Origin: Bacillota bacterium
GTDB taxonomy: Bacteria > Bacillota > Clostridia > Lachnospirales > Lachnospiraceae
Reading direction: 5' to 3'
Length of the DNA stretch: 12,123 bases
NCBI GenBank assembly: GCA_023387635.1
Contig: JAEWHU010000019.1
Span: 1-12,123, forward strand
Made by a program: the position numbers and the translations under genes. Shown here piece by piece: positions 7,058 through 12,123 of the stretch (position 1 is the first letter of the stretch; each line of letters starts with the position of its first letter). The notes beneath the pieces are model-generated. The model did not search any database. It was not told the DNA's origin and was given only the letters and a program-made list of their open reading frames with translations.

Positions 7058-7855
7058 ATGAATCCCATAATGAATGCTTTTTTAGGGGGATTAGTTACTT
7101 GGGGTGTCACAGCAGCAGGAGCTGCAATGGTATTCTTTTTTAAAGACATTAAACCTAAAGTATTAAATTTTATGCTAGGTACGGCTGCTGGAATTATGCT
7201 TGCAGCTTCCTTCTGGTCTTTGTTATTACCAGCACTTGAATTATCAGAAGGAAATAGGTTTCCATGGTTTCCTGTTATAATTGGATTTGGACTTGGTGGA
7301 TTATTCTTGTTTTTAGCAGATAAATTATTACCACATGTTCATCACATGAATGATACACCACATGGTGGTGGTAAAATCACTAGAAATACGTTAACAAGAA
7401 GTATTTTATTAGTAACAGCAATTACATTGCATAACATACCAGAAGGACTTTCTTTTGGTGTATCATTTGGCTCGGTAGGAAAAGTAGCGTCAGCTACTAC
7501 AGCAAGTGCAGTTATGCTTGTAATAGGTATTGCTTTGCAGAACTTTCCTGAGGGTGCAGCAGTATCCATACCTCTTAGAAGAGATGGATATTCACGAAGA
7601 AAAGCTTTTTTCTACGGTCAGGCATCCGGTATTGTGGAACCAATAGCAGCTGTTGTTGGAGCAGCACTTGCTTCATCAATTAGTTCCCTACTTCCATACG
7701 CGCTTTCTTTCGCTGCTGGTGCAATGGTATTTGTTGTAGTAGAAGAGTTAATTCCAGAATCTCAAACAGATTCACATCTATATGGTCATGCAGCAACAAT
7801 GGGAGCTATGCTTGGATTTATGCTCATGTCATTTTTAGATATTGCTTTAGGTTAG
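7058..7855 (+). CDS. ZIP-family divalent metal transporter (GufA/ZupT-like)
   Basis: A 265-residue integral membrane protein with about eight membrane segments, expected to import Zn2+ or another divalent metal. Signature metal-site motifs are HNIPEG (125-130, segment 4) and QNFPEG (161-166, segment 5), followed by GQASGIVEP (187-195). The first residue of the segment-5 motif is Gln instead of the His seen in E. coli ZupT, as I recall for the GufA-like subgroup. A His-containing loop (PHVHHMNDTPH, 92-102) between segments 3 and 4 is typical. AGGAGG at 7045-7050 sits 7 bases before ATG 7058. It lies 30 bp behind the anti-sigma gene with no terminator, so it is probably in the same operon and may be an output of the sigma system. 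Confidence 0.93.
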   Translation: MNPIMNAFLGGLVTWGVTAAGAAMVFFFKDIKPKVLNFMLGTAAGIMLAASFWSLLLPALELSEGNRFPWFPVIIGFGLGGLFLFLADKLLPHVHHMNDTPHGGGKITRNTLTRSILLVTAITLHNIPEGLSFGVSFGSVGKVASATTASAVMLVIGIALQNFPEGAAVSIPLRRDGYSRRKAFFYGQASGIVEPIAAVVGAALASSISSLLPYALSFAAGAMVFVVVEELIPESQTDSHLYGHAATMGAMLGFMLMSFLDIALG

Positions 7856-7870
7856 AAAAGAATAGAATAA

Positions 7871-7930
7871 AAAACCTAATCTTATAATATGAAACATATT
7901 ATTATGAATCATAAGTTAAGATTAGGTTTT
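7871..7930. terminator. Bidirectional terminator with a branched (three-way junction) fold
   Basis: Outer arms AAAACCTAATCTTA (7871-7884) and TAAGATTAGGTTTT (7917-7930) pair perfectly over 14 bp. Two further perfect hairpins lie inside: TAATATG / CATATTA (7885-7891 with 7895-7901) and TTATG / CATAA (7902-7906 with 7910-7914), both with 3-base loops. On the - strand the stem is followed by about six T; on the + strand by TTTTATAATTT. It sits between two convergent genes, the ZIP transporter and the small acidic protein, and probably serves both. Confidence 0.85.
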
Positions 7931-8018
7931 ATAATTTGTGCATCTAAAATTAGGATGATAAAACTTAATTTCATTATCTTAGTATGTTATTAAAAGTTTG
8001 TTGATTATACTTCATAGA

Positions 8019-8330
8019 TTACTCTAATTCATCAGAAGCTTCTTCATTATTAGTCAAGGTTTCTTCTGATTCAAGGGAAGCTTTTGGTTCTTCTGAACTT
8101 ACTTTGTCGTTGTCAGAAGTAATATTAATGGATACATATTCTCTAGTATCCTTAGGTATTATAATATCATCATAATCCTCATCTGTATCAAAATCCTCGA
8201 ATTCATCTTCGAAATCATCGAACTCATCAGAGGAATCCTTATTAATAAGGTTTTTGTAAACGTAGTAAGCACCGCATGCAAGAGTAGCTAATGATACAGT
8301 TCCAAATATAAATTTGCTAAATTTTTTCAT
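8019..8330 (-). CDS. Small membrane-anchored acidic protein, function unknown
   Basis: 103 residues, not recognised. The N-terminus is a basic MKKFSK followed by one hydrophobic helix (about 7-26, FIFGTVSLATLACGAYYVY). This is an uncleaved anchor or signal segment, which would leave the rest outside if it is a signal peptide or inside if N-out. The remainder is strikingly acidic: residues 34-56 are almost all Asp, Glu and Phe, and 76-103 are rich in Glu and Ser. It is low in complexity and probably disordered. Cys19 is preceded by TLA, a poor lipobox, so a lipoprotein is possible but not supported. On the - strand AAAGGAAG lies 8 bases before the ATG. It is the only gene on this strand, divergent from sfsA. 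The reading frame is supported by the RBS, the anchor and the downstream terminator. Confidence 0.7.
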   Translation of the reverse strand: MKKFSKFIFGTVSLATLACGAYYVYKNLINKDSSDEFDDFEDEFEDFDTDEDYDDIIIPKDTREYVSINITSDNDKVSSEEPKASLESEETLTNNEEASDELE

Positions 8331-8386
8331 TCTACATACTTCCTTTCACCTTTACAGTATATGCATTTCTAATCAAATATTATACA

Positions 8387-8420
8387 TAATAGTCATAACC
8401 TTGATCTATTATAACTATTA
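8387..8420. promoter_or_regulatory. Operator-like inverted repeat upstream of the acidic-protein gene
   Basis: TAATAGTCATAA (8387-8398) and TTATAACTATTA (8409-8420) are inverted copies with one mismatch around a 10-bp centre. The dyad lies 57-90 bp upstream of the start codon of the - strand gene. It overlaps and neighbours several ATTATA strings (TATAAT on the - strand, e.g. 8379-8384 and 8408-8413) that could be its -10. No good -35 is visible. A repressor site is inferred only. Confidence 0.3.
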
Positions 8421-8487
8421 TAAGCCAAATTAATGCAAATTAAAAGTAAAATTTCTATAAAGTATATAAAAAGGTAAATTTCTAATA

Positions 8488-8516
8488 TTGAATACCTGAT
8501 TTAACAATGGTATAAT
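8488..8516 (+). promoter_or_regulatory. sigmaA promoter of sfsA
   Basis: TTGAAT (8488-8493) and TATAAT (8511-8516) with a 17-bp spacer; the -10 is also preceded by TGG, giving an extended -10. Transcription should begin near 8523, leaving a leader of about 13 bases to ATG 8536 or about 28 to GTG 8551. Confidence 0.8.
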
Positions 8517-8535
8517 CAAGCCAGATTAGGAAGAA

Positions 8536-9234
8536 ATGGAAGTGCTAGCTGTGTTTTACAAGAATATAAAAAGAGGTATTTTTAAATCAAGACCAAATAG
8601 ATTTATTGCACATGTAGAGATTGATGGAGTAATAGAAGTATGTCATGTAAAAAATACAGGAAGATGTAAGGAACTTTTAATAGAAGATGCAACCGTTTTT
8701 GTAGAAGAAAATAATAATCCATTAAGAAAAACAAAATATTCTTTAATAGGGGTAAAAAAAGGTGACCGATTAATTAATATGGATTCCCAGGCTCCTAATA
8801 AGGTGGTATATGAGTGGATTAAGGATGGCAATCTATTTAAAGATGTTATAAATATAAAAACAGAAAAAACATATGGTAATTCAAGGTTTGATTTATATGT
8901 TGAAACAAAAGATGAAAAGGCTTTTATTGAAGTAAAAGGAGTAACATTAGAAGAAGATGGAATCGTTCGTTTTCCGGATGCTCCTACCATAAGAGGTATA
9001 AAACATATCAATGAGTTAATAGAATGTAAACAAGATGGGTATGAAGCATATCTTATCCTAGTAGTACAAATGAAGGATGTAAAATGGTTTGAACCAAACA
9101 ATAAAACCCAACCTGAGTTCTCCAAAGCTTTAATTAGAGCAAAAGAAGCAGGTGTAAACATAATTGCCATGGATTGTGAAGTGTTAGAAAATGCATTAAC
9201 CATAAGAGATGAAGTGAAAGTAGTGTTGGAATAA
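8536..9234 (+). CDS. sfsA: SfsA family protein (sugar fermentation stimulation homolog)
   Basis: 232 residues, close to the family's usual length. SfsA proteins combine an N-terminal OB-like fold with a C-terminal nuclease-type fold and bind DNA; the E. coli member was named for a maltose-use phenotype and its role remains poorly defined. Visible conserved blocks are RPNRFIAHV (19-27), VKNTGRCKELL (38-48), NMDSQAPNK (81-89), RFDLYV (117-122, Asp119), EVKGVTL (132-138, the E-x-K of the nuclease-like site) and FPDAPTIRG (146-154). The start is uncertain. ATG 8536 has AGGAAG only 2 bases upstream, too close. In-frame GTG 8551 has GGAAG 8 bases upstream and would give MFYKNIKRG, closer to family N-termini as I remember them. 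Single gene with its own promoter. Confidence 0.94.
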   Translation: MEVLAVFYKNIKRGIFKSRPNRFIAHVEIDGVIEVCHVKNTGRCKELLIEDATVFVEENNNPLRKTKYSLIGVKKGDRLINMDSQAPNKVVYEWIKDGNLFKDVINIKTEKTYGNSRFDLYVETKDEKAFIEVKGVTLEEDGIVRFPDAPTIRGIKHINELIECKQDGYEAYLILVVQMKDVKWFEPNNKTQPEFSKALIRAKEAGVNIIAMDCEVLENALTIRDEVKVVLE

Positions 9235-9246
9235 AAAGTGATTTAA

Positions 9247-9399
9247 GTATTTCATATGCTATACAATTAAATTCCTACATTTCGTGATATCATATGTATA
9301 TTTTTACGCAGACCGTCCGAACCAAGTGAGGGAAAGGCAAGTAAAAATGTACATATGATAGACAGAAATGTCTAGGCTTATATATAGCATATGAAATAC
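9247..9399. repeat. 153-bp imperfect palindrome with GC-rich loop
   Basis: Three nested stems. The outer stem is GTATTTCATATGCTATA (9247-9263) with its exact complement (9383-9399). The middle stem is ACATTTC / GAAATGT (9277-9283 with 9365-9371), flanked by CCT/AGG. The inner stem is a 20-bp stem (9288-9307 with 9341-9360) with one G-U type pair. The 33-base loop (9308-9340) is about 58% GC, in marked contrast to the AT-rich stems. It fills nearly the whole gap between sfsA and the ArsC-like gene. No transposase and no clear target duplication are seen. It could be a structured RNA, a MITE-like element or a processing/termination structure. Confidence 0.85.
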
Positions 9400-9431
9400 C
9401 ATAATTCAATAAAAGAAAGAGGTAAAAAACA

Positions 9432-9797
9432 GTGTATAAATTTATTTATTATCCCAAATGTACAACTTGTCAAAAAGCAAAAAAATGGTTAGATGAAAAT
9501 AATGTGTCTTATGAACCAATTCATATTGCCCAAAATAATCCTACCAAGGAAGACCTTAAATCATATCTAAAATTAAGTGAATTACCATTAAAGCGTTTTT
9601 TTAATACAAGTGGTATATTGTATAAAGAAATGAACTTAAAAGATAAATTAAAAGACATGAGCGAAGAAGAACAAATTGAATTATTAGCAACCAATGGAAT
9701 GTTAGTGAAAAGACCTTTATTAATAGGAAATGATTTTGTATTAGTAGGATTTAAAGAAAAGGAATGGCTATCTTGTAAGGAAAGAGAGAACAAATAG
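9432..9797 (+). CDS. ArsC/Spx-like thioredoxin-fold protein (YusI-like)
   Basis: 121 residues of the ArsC/Spx family, small cytosolic thioredoxin-fold proteins. The N-terminus has YYPKCTTCQKAKKWL, with a CxxC pair (Cys10, Cys13) as in Spx; true ArsC arsenate reductases need only the first Cys. The conserved KRPLL with Arg94 and the ending VGFKEKEW (105-112) are family features. It resembles Bacillus YusI as I recall it. There is no arsB or arsR nearby, so arsenate detoxification is unlikely; a thiol-redox or RNA-polymerase-binding role is possible. The start is GTG 9432 with AAGAGGT 8 bases upstream, and MYKFIYYPKC fits the family. Followed 62 bp later by a hemerythrin gene, probably one operon. 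Confidence 0.9.
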   Translation: MYKFIYYPKCTTCQKAKKWLDENNVSYEPIHIAQNNPTKEDLKSYLKLSELPLKRFFNTSGILYKEMNLKDKLKDMSEEEQIELLATNGMLVKRPLLIGNDFVLVGFKEKEWLSCKERENK

Positions 9798-9806
9798 TTA
9801 AAGTAC

Positions 9807-9830
9807 GGACCTTGAATATTTGCTTTGAAA
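9807..9830 (+). repeat. 24-bp repeated element, copy 2 (before hemerythrin gene)
   Basis: Matches 4523-4546 at 22 of 24 positions, same orientation; the differences are T to C at position 5 and C to T at position 15. It lies 29 bases before the hemerythrin ATG and 9 bases after the ArsC-like stop codon. Confidence 0.75.
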
Positions 9831-9859
9831 AATATGATGATGAAAAGAGGAAAATATAC

Positions 9860-10255
9860 ATGTTTGAAATGAAAGAGGAATATTATACGGGTATTGCGCA
9901 AATTGATGAAGAGCATAAAGAATTATTTCGTATTGCAAGGGAAGCTTATAATGTGTTCCAAGATAATTATATAGCAGATAAGTTTGATAATATTGTAAGT
10001 ATTATTGAAAATTTGAAACAATATGCTGTAACTCATTTTGCTCATGAAGAGGCCTACATGGAAAGCATAGGATACAAAAAAAGATTTAGTCATAAAATTG
10101 AACATGTAGAATTTCTTGAAAAATTACATGAGATTGATTTTGAACAAATGGATCATAATCAAACGGGAACGCTTCTAGACATCTTAGAGTTTTTAAGTAA
10201 CTGGTTAGTAAATCATATTCTAGAAAATGACAAAAGAATCGGACAAGTAGAATAG
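9860..10255 (+). CDS. Bacteriohemerythrin
   Basis: A 131-residue four-helix-bundle protein that binds O2 at a non-heme di-iron site. All seven expected ligands are present: His19, His59 and Glu63 (H-x3-E), His78 and His82 (H-x3-H), His119 and Asp124 (H-x4-D). In anaerobes such proteins are thought to bind, deliver or sense oxygen. I placed the start at ATG 9860, with AGAGG 9 bases upstream, giving MFEMKEEYYTGIAQID as in the family. The frame stays open upstream to a TTG at 9812, but that lies inside the 24-bp repeat, has no SD, and would add 16 atypical residues. It sits between the ArsC-like gene and a glycosyltransferase gene 38 bp further on, with no terminator on either side. Confidence 0.93.
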   Translation: MFEMKEEYYTGIAQIDEEHKELFRIAREAYNVFQDNYIADKFDNIVSIIENLKQYAVTHFAHEEAYMESIGYKKRFSHKIEHVEFLEKLHEIDFEQMDHNQTGTLLDILEFLSNWLVNHILENDKRIGQVE

Positions 10256-10293
10256 ATTTTATGGGTATTTAAGGATAGTAGGGGGAAAAATTT

Positions 10294-11514
10294 ATGAATA
10301 TAGGATTATTTACAGATTCATATTATCCAGAAATTAATGGGGTGGCAACTTCAGTTTTAACATTAAAAAATGAACTTGAATTATTAGGTCATACGGTGTA
10401 TGTATTTACCACAACGTCACCAGGAGCACCTAAATATGAGCATAATGTATTTCGAGTACCAAGTTTACCTTGTATTTTAATTACAGAACGAAGAGTAGGT
10501 TTATTTTATCATTTAAAGCTAGCTTCTATGATAAAAAAATTTAATTTAGATTTAATTCATACCCATACAGAATTTTCACTAGGGATATTTGGACGTATAA
10601 TGGCAAGAGAATTACATATTCCTATGGTTCATACTTATCACACTATATATGAAGATTATACACACTATGTTACTCATAATAAAACCCTAGATCGTAGGGC
10701 AAAAGCATTTGCAAGGGTATTTACAAGGCTGTGTTGTAATCATGTAGAACAAGTGATAGTTCCTACCGCTAAAGTAAAGGAATTGCTACTAAGATATAAT
10801 GTAAATAGAGATATTACAGTAGTACCTACGGGTGTAGATTTAAGAAAATTTGATAGCAATTTATATTCAGAAGAAGATATTAAAAGAGTAAAAGATGAAA
10901 TAGGGATAGATTGTTTAGATAAAGTTATAATCTATATTGGTAGAATATCCAAAGAAAAAAATATTGCAGAGATCATTGACGCTATGCCAGAATATATGAA
11001 TGTTAGAAAAAATGTAAAATTCATAGTGATTGGCGGTGGCCCTGATATGGATAATCTAAAACAAAAGGTAAAAGATTATAATTTAGAAGATCGTATCATA
11101 TTTACTGGTCCAAAGCCTTGGGACGACATAGGCCTATATTATAGGGTTGGAGATGTGTTTGTAAGTGGATCTACAAGTGAAACACAAGGACTTACTTATA
11201 TAGAAGCTATGGCGGCTGGACTTCCTGTTGTAGCAAGAGATGATAAATGTCTTGATGAAATATTAGAGGTTGGTAAAAATGGATATAAATTTACGACGAA
11301 AGATGAATTAATCCATGGACTAGATGCAATTCTTTATGAATCTACAGGAATTCCATATGGTGAGAACGCAAGAATTAAAATGCAGAAGTATTCCACAGAG
11401 GAATTTGCTAATAATATTATAAATGTTTATGAAGAAGTACTGAAAAGAGAACTTGTGTACACAAAACAAAATGAGAATGAATCAAAGATAATTAATCATC
11501 TCTTTCCTAAATAG
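10294..11514 (+). CDS. GT4 family glycosyltransferase, possibly diacylglycerol glucosyltransferase
   Basis: 406 residues with the two Rossmann-like domains of a GT-B retaining glycosyltransferase. The N-terminal acceptor domain begins NIGLFTDSYYPEINGVATSV (2-21), a start seen in bacterial 1,2-diacylglycerol 3-glucosyltransferases and related GT4 enzymes. HTHTEF lies at 89-94. The C-terminal donor domain shows GRISKEKNI (216-224), IGGGPD (246-251) and an E-x7-E motif ETQGLTYIE (296-304), which binds the nucleotide sugar. No membrane helices are seen; these enzymes attach peripherally. The best guess is glycolipid or envelope glycan synthesis; the acceptor cannot be read from sequence. GGGGG lies 8 bases before ATG 10294. 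The next gene follows after 16 bp. Confidence 0.92.
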   Translation: MNIGLFTDSYYPEINGVATSVLTLKNELELLGHTVYVFTTTSPGAPKYEHNVFRVPSLPCILITERRVGLFYHLKLASMIKKFNLDLIHTHTEFSLGIFGRIMARELHIPMVHTYHTIYEDYTHYVTHNKTLDRRAKAFARVFTRLCCNHVEQVIVPTAKVKELLLRYNVNRDITVVPTGVDLRKFDSNLYSEEDIKRVKDEIGIDCLDKVIIYIGRISKEKNIAEIIDAMPEYMNVRKNVKFIVIGGGPDMDNLKQKVKDYNLEDRIIFTGPKPWDDIGLYYRVGDVFVSGSTSETQGLTYIEAMAAGLPVVARDDKCLDEILEVGKNGYKFTTKDELIHGLDAILYESTGIPYGENARIKMQKYSTEEFANNIINVYEEVLKRELVYTKQNENESKIINHLFPK

Positions 11515-11530
11515 AGAGGAGGTTGATACT

Positions 11531-12123
11531 ATAAAGAAACTAATGATATTATTATTCATCCTTGGGATAGTGTGCTTTCTTTACTTAATTGCTATTATTG
11601 CATATGCAGGGAGAGGTACCGCATTTTTATGGTTTTGGGCGTTGGTTGGAACTCTTAGTTTATGTTTATCTATAGTTTTATGGTATATTGATTCTAGAGG
11701 TATTGAAATACCACTAAAACTTAAGGTTTTGATTGTTACTTTATTTTCCATAGGAGTTTTGCTATTTCTAATAATTGAAGGAATTATAATCGGTTATGGA
11801 AACAGTAAACCACAAGATAAGGGGGATTATTTAATCATATTAGGAGCACAAGTTAAGGGAACGAAACCTTCAAGAGCTTTAAAAAACCGTTTAGATGCAG
11901 CAGTTAAATATCTAGGAGAAAATGAAAATACAAAAGTGATTGTATCTGGTGGACAGGGATCTGGTGAAGAAATATCTGAAGCAGAAGCAATGAGTGATTA
12001 TTTGCTAGATGCTGGAATTAATAGTTTAAGGATTATAAAAGAAGATAAATCAAGAAATACTTATGAAAATTTACTATTTAGTAAATCTTTAATAACAGAC
12101 CAAAATGCAAGTATTATAATAGT
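11531..12123 (+). CDS. Membrane protein with YdcF/SanA-like (DUF218) domain, N-terminal 197 codons; 3' end outside window
   Basis: The frame runs open to the window end. Three hydrophobic segments come first (about 4-26, 30-53, 63-88 counted from ATA 11531). The start of a DUF218/ElyC-SanA-YdcF domain follows: DYLIILGAQV (99-108), SRALKNRLDAA, VIVSGGQGSGE, and KSRNTYENL, all typical of the family. These proteins are linked to envelope polysaccharide or barrier functions, and the catalytic role is poorly known. The start is odd. A perfect GGAGG (11518-11522) is followed 8 bases later by ATA AAG AAA CTA, giving xKKLMILLF. The first in-frame ATG (11543) is 20 bases from that SD and has none of its own. 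I used ATA 11531; ATG 11543 is the conservative alternative. Gap to the glycosyltransferase gene is 16 bp, so it is co-transcribed. Confidence 0.85.
   Translation, partial: MKKLMILLFILGIVCFLYLIAIIAYAGRGTAFLWFWALVGTLSLCLSIVLWYIDSRGIEIPLKLKVLIVTLFSIGVLLFLIIEGIIIGYGNSKPQDKGDYLIILGAQVKGTKPSRALKNRLDAAVKYLGENENTKVIVSGGQGSGEEISEAEAMSDYLLDAGINSLRIIKEDKSRNTYENLLFSKSLITDQNASIII

Noticed and set aside
8271..8282. Lipobox-type cysteine (Cys19) in the small acidic protein
   Set aside because: The residues before it are TLA, without the usual Leu at -3. A plain membrane anchor fits better.
8643..9203. A long - strand open frame opposite sfsA (186 codons)
   Set aside because: It lies wholly inside the well-supported sfsA gene, has no recognisable domain and a Ser/Phe-rich composition typical of an antisense shadow in AT-rich DNA.
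9247..9399. Palindrome as 4.5S SRP RNA, 6S RNA or a tRNA-like gene
   Set aside because: The SRP GGAAGGAAGCAG-type tip is absent, the 6S central-bubble layout does not match well, and no tRNA arms can be drawn. Left as an unknown element.
9432..9797. Arsenate reductase of an ars operon
   Set aside because: No arsB, arsR or acr3 neighbour, and a CxxC pair more like Spx/YusI proteins; only family membership is claimed.
9812..9859. Hemerythrin starting at TTG 9812
   Set aside because: No SD before it, it falls inside the 24-bp repeat, and the family begins near the ATG at 9860, which has AGAGG at proper spacing.
1..12123. Mobile island or defence system
   Set aside because: No transposase, integrase, toxin-antitoxin or nuclease-type defence gene is seen, and genes are ordinary chromosomal families in apparently uniform AT-rich sequence.

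Overview
The window is AT-rich DNA from a low-GC Firmicute, most likely an anaerobic clostridium of the Lachnospiraceae type. This is judged from protein style, the strong GGAGG-type ribosome binding sites and the U-tailed hairpin terminators; no species can be named from the sequence alone. There are no tRNA or rRNA genes, no CRISPR array and no recognisable insertion sequence. Most genes are chromosomal housekeeping or envelope and redox genes on the + strand; one small gene is on the - strand.

Layout. (1) 1-2381: the 3' part of dnaE (DNA polymerase III alpha) followed 35 bp later by pfkA (6-phosphofructokinase). (2) 2382-2705: a 324-bp non-genic stretch holding a 26-bp tandem repeat, a candidate promoter, a U-tailed hairpin and a 21-codon leader ORF that ends 13 bp before the start of an ABC exporter gene (2706-4454). 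(3) 4457-5427: a HAD phosphatase gene between two terminators. (4) 5469-7930: an operon with an overlapping ECF-type and sigmaA-type promoter, an ECF sigma factor, its putative membrane anti-sigma factor and a ZIP metal transporter, closed by a branched bidirectional terminator. (5) 8019-8330 (-): a small membrane-anchored acidic protein, divergent from sfsA, which has a near-consensus promoter. (6) 9247-9399: a 153-bp imperfect palindrome with a GC-rich loop, origin unknown. (7) 9432-12123: a probable operon of an ArsC/Spx-like thioredoxin-fold protein, a bacteriohemerythrin, a GT4 glycosyltransferase (possibly a glycolipid synthase) and the start of a membrane YdcF/SanA-like (DUF218) protein that runs off the window.

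How the parts may work together. The sigma/anti-sigma pair is the only clear regulatory module; it probably senses an envelope or extracellular signal and drives its own promoter, with the ZIP transporter as a co-transcribed output. The last operon combines a redox-type CxxC protein, an oxygen-binding di-iron protein and envelope-related enzymes, which would fit oxygen or envelope stress in an anaerobe; this is inference.

The least explained signals are non-coding: the ABC-exporter leader, the 153-bp palindrome, a 24-bp element found in front of two unrelated genes, and a gene whose best-placed start codon is ATA.
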